Positions 35,436 to 44,249 of a stretch of 64,000 nucleotides of DNA are shown here, in pieces (the first letter of the stretch is position 1; each line of letters starts with the position of its first letter). The notes beneath the pieces are model-generated. The model did not search any database. It saw nothing but the letters and a program-made list of their open reading frames with translations, and was not told where the DNA came from. The stretch is from contig NZ_FRBR01000001.1 of NCBI RefSeq assembly GCF_900142665.1, positions 62,001 through 126,000 of the forward strand, given 5' to 3'. The position numbers and the translations under genes were made by a program. The DNA is from Roseovarius pacificus. GTDB lineage: Bacteria; Pseudomonadota; Alphaproteobacteria; Rhodobacterales; Rhodobacteraceae.

Positions 35436-36647
35436 TCAGGAAAATTTCCTGAGCGCCAGAACCGCGTTCAGCCCGCCAAAGGCAAACGCATTGGACAGGG
35501 CGACATCCACCTTCGCCTCGCGGGCGGTGTTGGGCACGACATCCAGCGCGCATTCGGGATCGGGTTCTTCATAGCCGATGGTCGGGGCGATCACCCCGTC
35601 GCGCACCGCCATGATACAGGCCAGCAATTCCACCGCGCCGGTGCCGCCGATCAGGTGGCCGTGCATGGATTTGGTCGAGGAAATCATGAGCCGGTCGGCA
35701 TGGGCGCCGAACACATCGGCCACCGCCGCGCTTTCGGTCTTGTCGTTGGCCGCCGTTCCGGTGCCGTGGGCGTTGATATAACCCACATCCGTGGTGTTCA
35801 TCCGGGCATCGGCCAGCGCGCCCTTGATCGCCCGCGCCGCGCCCTGTTTCGAGGGCATGACGATATCGGCGGCGTCCGAGGACATGGCATAGCCCGCGAC
35901 CTCGGCCAGAATTTCGGCCCCGCGGCTGCGGGCGTGTTCGTATTCCTCGAAGACGAAAATCCCGGCCCCCTCGCCCTGTACCATGCCGTTGCGGTTGCCC
36001 GAGAACGGCCGGCAGGCATCGCGCGACATCACGCGCAGCCCTTCCCAGGCCTTGACCCCGCCAAAGCACAGCATGGATTCCGATCCGCCGGTGACCATCA
36101 CCGGGGTCATGCCGCCATGCACCATCTGGAAGGCCTGCGCCATGGCGTGGTTGGACGAGGCACAGGCCGTCGAAACGGTGAAGCTGGGGCCCTTGAGATT
36201 GAACTCCATCGACACATGGCTGGCGGCGGCGTTGTTCATCAGCTTGGGCACGACAAAGGGATGCACCCGGTTCTTGCCGTCCTCATAGACCGTGCGGTAA
36301 TTGTCATCCAACGTGGTCATCCCGCCGCCGGAATTGCCCAGCACGACCCCGGCGCGAGCGGCCAGTTCGCCCGAGAACACCAGCCCGGATTGCGAGATCG
36401 CCTCGCGGGCGGCGATCAGGGTGAACTGGGTGAACCTGTCGTAAAGCGCCAGTTGCTGGCGGTTGAAGCGCCCTTCGGGCTCGTAGTTGCGCACCTGCCC
36501 GCCGATCTTTATCGACAGGCGATCCACGTCACGAAATTCCAGCGGGCCGATGCCGCAACGCCCTTCGCGCATGGCGGCCAGCGTTTCGGGAACGGTATGG
36601 CCGAGGGCATTGATCGTGCCCGCCCCGGTAATGACGACGCGCTTCAC
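35436..36647 (-). CDS. Beta-ketoacyl-ACP synthase, KAS I/II (FabF-like)
   Basis: Condensing enzyme elongating acyl-ACP with malonyl-ACP. The 403-residue thiolase-fold protein shows Cys162 in VSTACASSNHA, His in INAHGTGTAANDKTE and the second His in STKSMHGHLIGGTGA, so the Cys-His-His triad is complete. GTG start overlapping the ACP stop (GTGA). The neighbouring dedicated ACP and LpxD suggest a specialised acyl chain for the envelope rather than bulk fatty acid synthesis (inference). Confidence 0.93.
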   Translation of the reverse strand: MKRVVITGAGTINALGHTVPETLAAMREGRCGIGPLEFRDVDRLSIKIGGQVRNYEPEGRFNRQQLALYDRFTQFTLIAAREAISQSGLVFSGELAARAGVVLGNSGGGMTTLDDNYRTVYEDGKNRVHPFVVPKLMNNAAASHVSMEFNLKGPSFTVSTACASSNHAMAQAFQMVHGGMTPVMVTGGSESMLCFGGVKAWEGLRVMSRDACRPFSGNRNGMVQGEGAGIFVFEEYEHARSRGAEILAEVAGYAMSSDAADIVMPSKQGAARAIKGALADARMNTTDVGYINAHGTGTAANDKTESAAVADVFGAHADRLMISSTKSMHGHLIGGTGAVELLACIMAVRDGVIAPTIGYEEPDPECALDVVPNTAREAKVDVALSNAFAFGGLNAVLALRKFS

Positions 36648-36904
36648 GACTGTTCTTTCACCAGCGTCTCAATCCCGTCGATGATGGCCGCGACCGAGGA
36701 TATGTCGAAATCGCTGGCCTGTGGTTCGTTGGCATTGAACGGCACCGAAATGTCGAATTCTTCCTCGATGGCGAAAATGCTTTCGACCAGCCCCAGGCTG
36801 TCGATTCCCAGATCCTCGAGCGTGCTGTCCATGGTCACGTCCGAGGGCTCCAGTACGGCCTGTTCGGCGATGATTGCGATCACACGATCCTTGATGCTGC
36901 TCAT
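36644..36904 (-). CDS. Acyl carrier protein (specialised)
   Basis: An 86-residue ACP. The 4'-phosphopantetheine Ser is S36 in DLGIDSLGLVES, followed by the recognition helix FAIEEEFDI. The loop after helix 2 is longer than in AcpP (SVPFNANEPQASDFDISS), as in AcpXL-type carriers. The MSSIKD start gives the family length; the upstream in-frame extension overlaps the lpxD end. Translationally coupled to the KAS gene. Confidence 0.92.
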   Translation of the reverse strand: MSSIKDRVIAIIAEQAVLEPSDVTMDSTLEDLGIDSLGLVESIFAIEEEFDISVPFNANEPQASDFDISSVAAIIDGIETLVKEQS

Positions 36905-36938
36905 GACTGTGCTCTTTTCCGATCCTGTCGCGAAGGAT

Positions 36939-38030
36939 TTAGTCACTCTGCACGGTGTTTGAAACAGTTTTCTTAAGTTCGGCCACATCCGCGAAAAGAC
37001 GTTTGAGGCGGCGCAGGCCCTTGTAGACCTCCATCTGGCTGTCCATCTTCATCGCCGGATAGCCCAGCATCACCCGCCCCGCGGGAATATTGGCCAGCAC
37101 CTTGGTGCCGCCGCCGGTAATCGCGTTGTCCCCGATGAACAGGTTATCGCCCACCCCGGTCTGACCGGCCAGAACCACGTTATTGCCGATCACGGTCGAT
37201 CCGCCGATGCCCACCTGCCCGCACAGCAGGGTATCGTTGCCGACCACCACGTTATGGCCGACCTGCACGAGGTTATCCAGCTTGGTGCCATTGCCGATCC
37301 GGGTGTCGCGCACGGTGCCGCGGTCGATACAGGCGTTGCATCCGACCTCGGCGTCGTCGCCGATCCAGACGCTGCCGAGCGAATGAATGCGGGCGTAGGA
37401 TTGTTTTTGCACATCGCCCTGATCGCCAAGCGTCTGGCGGGCGCGTTCGACGCCGGAGACCTCGGGCGTGACGAAAGAGAAGCCGTCGCCGCCGATCACG
37501 GCGCCGGGTTGTGCGACGAACCGGTCGCCGATCCGCACGCGCGCGCCGATCCGCACGCCTTCGCGCAGGAAACCGCCCTGCCCGATGCTTGTGCCGGCTC
37601 CGACAAAGCACTGCGGGCCGATTACTGTCCCGGCCCCGATGACGGCCCCTGCCCCGATGACAGCCAGTGGGCCAACGCTGACATTTTCGCCCAGTTCGGC
37701 ATCCTCGGCGATCACCGCCGACGGGTGAATTCCGGTTGCCCAGCCTTGCCCCGGGTCCATCATCGCCGACAGGCCCGACAATGCGAACCGCGGGCGCGGC
37801 GAGATAATGGCCGCCTCGAGCCCGAGCGCCTTCCAGTCCGCCCCCTCCCACAGCATGGCCGCGCGGGCCTGCCCCTGCGAGAGTTGTTCGGCATATTCGG
37901 GCTTCATCGCCAGCGCCAGCTGGTCGGTCGCGGCTACGGCCGGTTCGGCCACGCTTTCGACAGTGATATCGGTCGCGCCGAAGGCCGTCGCCCCAAGCGC
38001 CTGTGCGATCTGCTCAATGGTGTAGGCCAT
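36939..38030 (-). CDS. lpxD: UDP-3-O-(3-hydroxyacyl)glucosamine N-acyltransferase (LpxD)
   Basis: Adds the N-linked 3-hydroxyacyl chain in lipid A synthesis, using acyl-ACP. The 363 residues comprise an N-terminal uridine-binding domain (about 1-100), then a left-handed beta-helix of hexapeptide repeats with the catalytic His in VQVGHNVVVGND and the GGDGFSFV motif. A C-terminal helix follows. Excellent AAGGAGG. It is unusual that it stands apart from the bamA-fabZ-lpxA cluster and beside its own ACP and KAS; it may be a second lpxD. Confidence 0.94.
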   Translation of the reverse strand: MAYTIEQIAQALGATAFGATDITVESVAEPAVAATDQLALAMKPEYAEQLSQGQARAAMLWEGADWKALGLEAAIISPRPRFALSGLSAMMDPGQGWATGIHPSAVIAEDAELGENVSVGPLAVIGAGAVIGAGTVIGPQCFVGAGTSIGQGGFLREGVRIGARVRIGDRFVAQPGAVIGGDGFSFVTPEVSGVERARQTLGDQGDVQKQSYARIHSLGSVWIGDDAEVGCNACIDRGTVRDTRIGNGTKLDNLVQVGHNVVVGNDTLLCGQVGIGGSTVIGNNVVLAGQTGVGDNLFIGDNAITGGGTKVLANIPAGRVMLGYPAMKMDSQMEVYKGLRRLKRLFADVAELKKTVSNTVQSD

Positions 38031-38056
38031 GGCACCCTCCTTTGTCGGAGAGCGGT

Positions 38057-39670
38057 TTAGCCCTGAACCGCGCGCAGTGAAACCCCCGCTTTTTCAAGCG
38101 CGGTCCAAATCCGCGCATCACGCCCGTAAACATCGCGGCGATACTGCGTGGGCCCTTTCGCCGTGGTGAAGGCGGTGCGGTAAATGATGTGCACCGGCAC
38201 CGCCTGTTTCAGAGGAACGCGGGTTTCGTTCCCGGTGTTCAGCACCGAGTGGAAAAACCCCTCGGGGTCGCTTTCCTGTCTGGCGAGCAGCGCATAGGCG
38301 AATTCGAAGGGTTTTTGCAGGCGGATACAGCCATGGCTGTAATCACGCTTTTCGTGGTCGAACAGGCTTTTGGACGGGGTGTCGTGCAGGTAGATGTTAT
38401 ATTGGTTGGGGAACATGAACTTGACGAGCCCCAACGCATTGCGCTGTGAGGGCGGCTGTTTGATCGCGTAGGGAAAATTCGACGCGTTATAGGCGTTGAA
38501 ATTGATCGCCGAGCGGCTGACCTGACGCCCGCGGCGATCATACAGCCGCAAATGCCCGGCGGCGTTGCGGTTGCGCTTCATCATCGGCAGGTATTCCTTC
38601 ACGGCGATCGAGCGCGGCACGTGCCACGTGGGATTGATCACCATGAATTCCATCTGGTCGGAAAATTCCGGGCTGCGGCGGTCACTCTGATTTTTGCCCA
38701 CAACGGCGCGGGTTTCAAAGGTGACGTGATCGTTATCCAGGATGCGGGCGCTGAAATCCGTCAGATTGACCAGGATATGACGTTTACCCCTGGGCTGGTT
38801 CATCCAGCGCTCGCGTTCCATGGCGACGATCACGGATTTCAGACGGTCCTGCACCGAGGTGTTGACCTCGGCCATGGTTCCGGCCCCGGCGACGCCATCG
38901 GGCGTCAGCCCGTGCGCCAGTTGAAACTGCTGCACCGCTTGTAGCATCTGTTCGTCATAGGTTTGCGTGGCGCTGCGGCGCAGGAAACCCATGGCGATCA
39001 GACGGTTGCGCAAGGCCACGACCGCCGCACCGGACTGGCCGGGCTTGAGCGTTTCGGCGGGCACCCTGGCGCCCCAGCCGCCCCGCGCCAGCAGACGCTC
39101 GAGACGCAGCTTTTCCTTCATCAGGCGGGTGTATTCGTTGTTCTGGGGTGGCAGGGCACGAAAGAATCCGCCCGGATTGCTTTTCTGAAATCCGCTCAGG
39201 TAGGACACGCGCTCGCGATAAGGCACCTGGCGTTTGATGCCATTATCGACCCGGCCGGGCACCAGCATGCCGGTCTGCATTTCGCGGGCGAATTTCAGAA
39301 ACGTCCGGCTCATCGCGACTTCGACAAGACCGAGTGCACGCAATGAATCGGCGGCCTTGAGCTGTTGCATCAATGCGTCGGCATCGTAACGTTCGGCGGG
39401 CAGGCCATGATCGTCCGCCGATGCGATCGCATCGAACAATGCGGCGCGGCGGCGGCGATCTTCTCCCGATCGGCCCGTCCAGAGCGGTTCGTAATTGTTG
39501 TCACGGTAAAACGCGGCGATATCGCGATCCTGCGCTGCGGCTTCGGCCACGGCCTGTTTGAATGCGGTTACCTGGGCCTGCGCCCCGCCGGCCCCGAGCA
39601 AAACCTGAAACAGCACCACCAGGGCGCCAAGAAAAACCATACGCAGCGCTGCGCTGTTGACCGACGTCAT
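38057..39670 (-). CDS. L,D-transpeptidase, YcbB/LdtD type
   Basis: Periplasmic enzyme forming 3-3 peptidoglycan cross-links. The 537-residue precursor has an N-terminal signal/anchor (MVFLGALVVLFQVLLGAGGAQA). A scaffold domain and a peptidoglycan-binding repeat follow (KPGQSGAAVVALRNRLIAMG...VQQFQLAHGLTPDGVAGAGT). The YkuD catalytic domain contains LHDTPSKSLFDHEKRDYSHGCIRLQ with catalytic Cys448. It is divergent from another cell-wall gene (DUF882) and upstream of lpxD, forming an envelope neighbourhood. Confidence 0.94.
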   Translation of the reverse strand: MTSVNSAALRMVFLGALVVLFQVLLGAGGAQAQVTAFKQAVAEAAAQDRDIAAFYRDNNYEPLWTGRSGEDRRRRAALFDAIASADDHGLPAERYDADALMQQLKAADSLRALGLVEVAMSRTFLKFAREMQTGMLVPGRVDNGIKRQVPYRERVSYLSGFQKSNPGGFFRALPPQNNEYTRLMKEKLRLERLLARGGWGARVPAETLKPGQSGAAVVALRNRLIAMGFLRRSATQTYDEQMLQAVQQFQLAHGLTPDGVAGAGTMAEVNTSVQDRLKSVIVAMERERWMNQPRGKRHILVNLTDFSARILDNDHVTFETRAVVGKNQSDRRSPEFSDQMEFMVINPTWHVPRSIAVKEYLPMMKRNRNAAGHLRLYDRRGRQVSRSAINFNAYNASNFPYAIKQPPSQRNALGLVKFMFPNQYNIYLHDTPSKSLFDHEKRDYSHGCIRLQKPFEFAYALLARQESDPEGFFHSVLNTGNETRVPLKQAVPVHIIYRTAFTTAKGPTQYRRDVYGRDARIWTALEKAGVSLRAVQG

Positions 39671-39987
39671 ACGAAACTCCCGAAATCTGTTCGCGCTTCA
39701 AATTCCCCCAACCTGTTTTCCGGGCCGGCCGCGGATTGTCCAATCAAATTTGGGTCAGAACGAAATCCCGTCATCATTGCGGCCAATTCGCATCGCAAGC
39801 CGCGCAAATAGAGCACAGTCGGGCCGCTTTGCGCAAAATTTTGCCGAAAATGCTTGCCACAGACAATTTGAGCCAAAACGCACTTGGTCAGTGATTCCAT
39901 ATATGCCATAAGATCACTGCACTTGGGGAAAGTGACAACGCCCGCGAAGGCGGGCATCGAGCAAGCGACGGGACAGGCGCTATTCAA
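39671..39987. other. Divergent promoter region between two cell-wall genes
   Basis: A gap of 317 bp with no gene. Its left part is AT-richer than the surroundings (runs such as AATCAAATTTGGGTC and GCAAAATTTTGCCG). A hairpin GCCCGC-GAAG-GCGGGC at 39940-39955 falls in the presumptive leader of the DUF882 gene. CATATATGCC near 39897 is a possible -10 region. A frame crossing it has no family match. Confidence 0.5.
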
Positions 39988-40557
39988 ATGACGGACTATA
40001 GCTCTCAGAGCATGACGCGGCGCGCGGTGCTAAGCGCTTTTGCAGCCACCGCAGTGATCGCAACCCCTACCTATAGCAATGCAGCAGGTTTTCTTCGCGG
40101 GGCCGGTGATATCCGGCGGCTGCGCATGACATCGCCGCGCACCGGGGAACGTATCGACACGATCTATTGGATCGAAGGCAACTATATCCGCGATGCGGTC
40201 AACGAAATCACGCTGTTCATGCGGGATTGGCGCACCAATGACGTGATGAACATCGACACCCGCACCATCGACATCATGGCGGCGGCACATAACCTGATGG
40301 ATGTGGACGAACCCTACATGCTGTTGTCGGGGTATCGCAGCCCGAAAACCAATGCGATGCTGCGCAGCCGCTCCAGCGGTGTGGCCAAGAATTCTCGCCA
40401 CCTGCGCGGTCAGGCCGCCGATCTTCGCCTCAGTTCCCGCTCGGTCGGGCAAATATTCCAGGCCGCGTCATCCTGCCGTGGCGGCGGTGTCGGTCGGTAC
40501 TCGGGATCGAACTTCGTTCACATGGATTGTGGCCCGGTCCGTACCTGGGGGCGCTGA
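39988..40557 (+). CDS. DUF882 (YcbK/MepK-like) exported peptidase
   Basis: Predicted metallo-endopeptidase of the M15 group; E. coli MepK cleaves 3-3 cross-links made by L,D-transpeptidases. The 189-residue precursor has a Tat-like signal (MTRRAVLSAFAATAVIATPTYSNA, twin Arg). The domain shows LSGYRSPKTN, SRHLRGQAADLR (His and Asp ligands) and FVHMDCGPVRTWGR (final His). The divergent L,D-transpeptidase gene makes a cross-link maker/cutter pair. ATG at 40012 is an alternative start closer to the twin Arg. Confidence 0.9.
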   Translation: MTDYSSQSMTRRAVLSAFAATAVIATPTYSNAAGFLRGAGDIRRLRMTSPRTGERIDTIYWIEGNYIRDAVNEITLFMRDWRTNDVMNIDTRTIDIMAAAHNLMDVDEPYMLLSGYRSPKTNAMLRSRSSGVAKNSRHLRGQAADLRLSSRSVGQIFQAASSCRGGGVGRYSGSNFVHMDCGPVRTWGR

Positions 40558-40583
40558 GCCAAAGACAGTAACGGGCAACATCA

Positions 40584-40613
40584 AAAAACCGGCTGCATCG
40601 ACAGCCGGTTTTT
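40584..40613. terminator. Bidirectional terminator between DUF882 gene and lipA
   Basis: AAAAACCGGCTG-CATCGA-CAGCCGGTTTTT, a 12-bp perfect stem with A- and T-tracts on both sides, located midway between the convergent stops at 40557 and 40633. Confidence 0.9.
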
Positions 40614-40632
40614 GGTTTTCAATGCTGCCCGA

Positions 40633-41577
40633 TCAGCCCAGTTTGGCCAGCCGCGCCTCGCGCAGGCGGGCGAAATCGTCACCGGCGTGATAGCTCGAGC
40701 GTGTCAGCGGCGTGGCCGACACCATCAGGAACCCCTTGCCATAGGCCGCCTTTTCATAGGCCGCGAATTCATCGGGATGCACGAAACGATCCACCGCGTG
40801 GTGTTTGGGCGACGGTTGCAGGTACTGGCCGATGGTCAGAAAGTCGATATCGGCGGCGCGCATGTCGTCCATCACCTGATGCACCGATTGACGATTCTCG
40901 CCCAGCCCCACCATGATCCCCGATTTGGTGAACATGGTCGGGTCGATCTCTTTCACCCGTTGCAACAGGCGCAGCGAATGGAAATACCGCGCGCCGGGGC
41001 GCACCGACGGGTAAAGCGACGGCACGGTTTCGAGGTTGTGATTGAACACGTCCGGTTTGGCCGCGACGACGGTTTCCAGAACCGATGACTCGCAATGCAG
41101 GAAATCGGGCGTCAGGATCTCGATCGTGGTGCCGGGGCTGCGATGACGGATCGCGCGGATGGTCTGGGCGAAATGCTCGGCCCCGCCATCGTCGATATCG
41201 TCGCGGTCCACGCTGGTGATCACCACATGGTTCAGGCCCAGCTTTTGCACCGCGTCGGCCACGCGGCCCGGCTCGAACACGTCGAGCGCCTCGGGCCTGC
41301 CGGTGGCCACGTTGCAGAAGGTGCAGCCGCGCGTGCAAATTTCCCCCATGATCATCATCGTGGCGTGGCCCTGGCTCCAGCATTCGCCGGCATTGGGACA
41401 GCCCGCCTCTTCGCAGACGGTGACCAGGTTATGGTCGCGCATGATCTTGTGGGTTTCGCGATACCCCTTGCCCGTGGGTGCCTTGACACGAATCCAGTCG
41501 GGCTTCTTCGGCTGGGCGTTGTCCGGGCGGTGCGCTTTTTCCGGGTGGCGCTGATCCGGGATCTTGAGGTCTCGCAC
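40633..41577 (-). CDS. lipA: Lipoyl synthase
   Basis: Radical SAM enzyme inserting two sulfurs into octanoyl groups on lipoyl domains of 2-oxoacid dehydrogenases. It has 314 residues. The auxiliary cluster motif [12 protein letters not shown] (CX4CX5C) and the radical-SAM motif CTRGCTFC (CX3CX2C) are both intact, as is the C-terminal [14 protein letters not shown] at 41577 ([10 protein letters not shown]) is preferred since GGGGAA lies at the right spacing and related proteins begin RDLKIP; ATGs seven and six codons upstream are alternatives. Confidence 0.96.
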   Translation of the reverse strand: MRDLKIPDQRHPEKAHRPDNAQPKKPDWIRVKAPTGKGYRETHKIMRDHNLVTVCEEAGCPNAGECWSQGHATMMIMGEICTRGCTFCNVATGRPEALDVFEPGRVADAVQKLGLNHVVITSVDRDDIDDGGAEHFAQTIRAIRHRSPGTTIEILTPDFLHCESSVLETVVAAKPDVFNHNLETVPSLYPSVRPGARYFHSLRLLQRVKEIDPTMFTKSGIMVGLGENRQSVHQVMDDMRAADIDFLTIGQYLQPSPKHHAVDRFVHPDEFAAYEKAAYGKGFLMVSATPLTRSSYHAGDDFARLREARLAKLG

Positions 41578-41723
41578 GAAATATTCCCCGCACATCATTC
41601 GGTAATTCTTTGTAACTATAGGTCATAGCGGTGGGGAGTACCAGTTCTACAACAACCGCATCGCGGCCACTCCGCAGCGGGGTTAACGAGTGCCCACCGC
41701 ATTGCAAGGTGTCCTGGTGATTG

Positions 41724-41760
41724 CCGGTCCGTGCCTGTTCGGTGCGGGCCGGTTCCTTTT
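41724..41760 (+). terminator. Possible terminator in the lipA-VIT gap
   Basis: CCGGTCCG (41724-41731) pairs with CGGGCCGG (41745-41752, one G-T pair) and is followed by TTCCTTTT. It faces the plus strand with no gene before it, so it might end a short leader RNA started in the divergent promoter region. Weak evidence. Confidence 0.35.
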
Positions 41761-41840
41761 GCCGATGCGATGCTTGCGGGCCGCCACGAGTCGGGTATCG
41801 TCATGGCATACCCGGTTCACAGCAAGGCACAGCCCCAGCC

Positions 41841-42575
41841 ATGACCTCCGACACAAACCACGACACACCCGCAGGTGCGGGTAAGCTGGACAAGACGCAG
41901 GAATTCCTCAAGCAGATCGTCTATGGCGGCAATGACGGGATCGTGACCACCTTTGCCATCGTCGCCGGATTCGCCGGGGCCGCCGCGGAGGGCGTGGCCC
42001 AGATCGGCGGTCTGGCGGTTCTGGTGTTCGGGCTGGCCAATCTGTTCGCCGATGCGGTCAGCATGGGATTGGGGGAATTCCTGTCGGCGCGGTCGCAAAA
42101 CGACCTGTATCGCAGCAGGCACCAGACCGAGCTGCGCAAGATCACCGAGCACCCGGAGATCGAACAGGACCGTATGGCGCGCCTGTTACAGGACCGGGGG
42201 CTGTCGGTGACGGATTCGGATGCCGCGGCCAGCATTCTGTCGCGTCATCCACAGCTGATGGCCGACCTGACCATGACCTATACGCATGGCATGCAGGACC
42301 CGGATGACGACAATCCGGCGGTGAACGGCCTGTTCACCTTCGTGTCCTTTGTCTGTTTCGGGTCGGTCCCGCTATTGCCCTACTTCCTGTTCGACCCGAC
42401 CCGCAGCACCCTGGTGATGTCCGTAATCGCAACGCTGCTGGCGCTGACCGCGCTTGGATTGCTGCGGTTCAGCGCCACGCGCGAGCGGTTGACCCGATCC
42501 GTCGGGGAAACGGTGCTGGTCGGCACCGTTTGTGCCGTCGTTGCATTTGTCGTGGGGTGGATCGTGGGGGGCTGA
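41841..42575 (+). CDS. VIT1/CCC1-family transporter
   Basis: Membrane protein of 244 residues related to vacuolar Fe/Mn transporters. The first hydrophobic region has the family motif [23 protein letters not shown] second segment is [25 protein letters not shown], then a cytosolic helical insert with Glu residues that bind metal in the family ([14 protein letters not shown]). Two or three C-terminal helices follow. It probably exports or sequesters iron or manganese. The start follows a long divergent gap; other ATGs upstream lack homology. Confidence 0.88.
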   Translation: MTSDTNHDTPAGAGKLDKTQEFLKQIVYGGNDGIVTTFAIVAGFAGAAAEGVAQIGGLAVLVFGLANLFADAVSMGLGEFLSARSQNDLYRSRHQTELRKITEHPEIEQDRMARLLQDRGLSVTDSDAAASILSRHPQLMADLTMTYTHGMQDPDDDNPAVNGLFTFVSFVCFGSVPLLPYFLFDPTRSTLVMSVIATLLALTALGLLRFSATRERLTRSVGETVLVGTVCAVVAFVVGWIVGG

Positions 42576-42582
42576 AAGGGGC

Positions 42583-43704
42583 TCAGCCGATCATCCCGCC
42601 CGCGTCGCCCAGATTCTGGTAGTGCCGCTTGAGCCGCTGAAGCGCGATCCGCAACACGATCTTGCCCGAGCGCGCCGACCAGCCCATGCGCTTTTCCGCG
42701 GTTTCCAGCCCTTCGAGAAAACAGCAGCAGCGCAGGGCCATGTCCCCCAGGCCCGGCCCCAGATCGCGCAATGCCCCGACGACGCGCATTCGTGCATCGG
42801 CCATGCGGATATCGTTTGGCAGGGCTGCGCAATCATCCGCAATATCGGTCAGGAAAACGTCCCAGCTGCCCCCACGCGCGGGCGCGGGCAGTTGCCCCAG
42901 TTCGAAATCTTCGCGCAGGCGTTCCCCCGCCCGTACCAGATCGTCCGACAGAAAAGGCCGACCATCGCGATCCTTGCGCCGGGCCAGCGCCACAAGCGGC
43001 GTTTCGGCCACCCCATAGCGTATACGCCGGGACGCGCCCGGTTTCTTGCCGGACGCCTTGGGGCAGGCATAGTCGAACGAGGTCTGCGCCTCGGCGAAAC
43101 CGACCGCATGATTTTCACCTTCGGCCAGCATCCGGTTCAGGGCGGCACGGCCAGCCGCCGTGATCCGATAGCGCAGGATGCGCCCGGATGCATCGCAGAC
43201 GATCCAGGCTTTCAACGCCATCGCCTCGGCCACCGCACGGTCGACGACAGCGGTACGCGACGCGTGCCCGTCGCGGGATTCGCGGACCACCACGGCCTTG
43301 TCCATTTCGGCGGACACGGCCAGAATCGCCCCTGTTTCGCACAGACGGCGCAGGATTCGGCTGGCTTCGGCGGTCAGTCGGGTTTCGGTCAGGGCGGCAC
43401 AGCCGGCATCATCGCATGTCGTCGGGGTCACTCTTATCACCTCCTTGATCTGCGAACCGGTAAAGGCCTGATCCAGAACCTGCCGCCCAAGGCGGCGCAG
43501 CCCCTCGTCAACCAGAAGATCGTCCCGCCGTGACTCGCAGCTTCGGATTTGGCGCAGGACCGTCGACGCATGGCACCCCGCCCTGCGGGCCAGCGCCCGG
43601 ATCGACGTGCCGCTTTCCGTATGCGCCAGATAGTGCCGTGCGGGTTCGGGCACCCAGGACGGCACATCTGCCAAATGGCCGGTCGCAACAGATCCGTGTG
43701 TCAT
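42583..43704 (-). CDS. DUF6456 helix-turn-helix protein
   Basis: A 373-residue putative DNA-binding protein characteristic of Rhodobacterales. A helix-turn-helix is visible at about 35-55 (TSIRALARRAGCHASTVLRQIRSCE). A winged-helix-like region follows near 105-180 (EASRILRRLCETGAIL, ALKAWIVCDASGRILRYRIT). The C-terminal DUF6456 domain runs from about 220 to 365 (FLSDDLVRAGERLREDFELG, GLETAEKRMGWSARSGKIVL). AAGGGA precedes the ATG. It is divergent from a DUF6477 gene over a CtrA-like site, so a cell-cycle or motility link is plausible but unproven. Confidence 0.85.
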   Translation of the reverse strand: MTHGSVATGHLADVPSWVPEPARHYLAHTESGTSIRALARRAGCHASTVLRQIRSCESRRDDLLVDEGLRRLGRQVLDQAFTGSQIKEVIRVTPTTCDDAGCAALTETRLTAEASRILRRLCETGAILAVSAEMDKAVVVRESRDGHASRTAVVDRAVAEAMALKAWIVCDASGRILRYRITAAGRAALNRMLAEGENHAVGFAEAQTSFDYACPKASGKKPGASRRIRYGVAETPLVALARRKDRDGRPFLSDDLVRAGERLREDFELGQLPAPARGGSWDVFLTDIADDCAALPNDIRMADARMRVVGALRDLGPGLGDMALRCCCFLEGLETAEKRMGWSARSGKIVLRIALQRLKRHYQNLGDAGGMIG

Positions 43705-43795
43705 GCCAAATCCCTTCCCCAGGTTTTGACAGGGCGTCGATTGAAAGCCTTGCCATCGGTTAACGATAAGACGCCGCAACCTAAGCGGGTATTTC

Positions 43796-43811
43796 TTACC
43801 AGTTCGTTAAC
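43796..43811 (+). promoter_or_regulatory. CtrA-like binding site in the DUF6456/DUF6477 promoter
   Basis: TTAC-CAGTTCG-TTAAC fits the CtrA consensus TTAA-N7-TTAAC with one mismatch. A further GGTTAACGAT lies at 43758-43767. The region is AT-rich and divergent. CtrA recognition is inferred from the motif alone. Confidence 0.45.
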
Positions 43812-43946
43812 TATAAATCGTTTGGCAACAATGACTTCCAAATCGTAAACAAATACTCAGACCAGCGTTCGCTGCTTTTCCACAGTGCGCAACGCCCGTT
43901 CGAGTTGTGCCACATATCTCCGGTCTCAGTTAATCGGAGTGATTCA

Positions 43947-44249
43947 ATGCTGGATGTTCTTTCGGCCCTGCATGCCCTGCGCCGCCCTCGTCTTTTGATT
44001 CGTGCCGCCCGCATCGGACAAGGCGATTACCGCAGAACGGTCCATTTGCAGCGTCATCTGGGGATCGGCCCCCTGCCCTGTCCCGGCGCCGCCCTGATGC
44101 AACTGATGGAAATCGAGGCTGAAATGAACGCGCAAAGGAAAAGGCGCGCCGCGGGATATTCCGCGGCGCGCCATGTGGATATTCTGATCGCGATAATGGC
44201 AGAGGCCCGCATTCTGCGCGCCACCCACCCCGGGCAAAACGATGCTTAG
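43947..44249 (+). CDS. DUF6477 family protein
   Basis: A 100-residue small basic protein of unknown function found in Rhodobacterales. Recognisable segments are LRRPRLLIRAARIGQGDYRR, LPCPGAALMQLMEIEAEMNA and RRAAGYSAARHVDILIAIMAE. No membrane segment or signal. ATG is preceded by CGGAGT. Its stop codon overlaps the stop of the convergent mttB-like gene by 4 bases. Usually paired with the DUF6456 regulator, as here. Confidence 0.82.
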   Translation: MLDVLSALHALRRPRLLIRAARIGQGDYRRTVHLQRHLGIGPLPCPGAALMQLMEIEAEMNAQRKRRAAGYSAARHVDILIAIMAEARILRATHPGQNDA

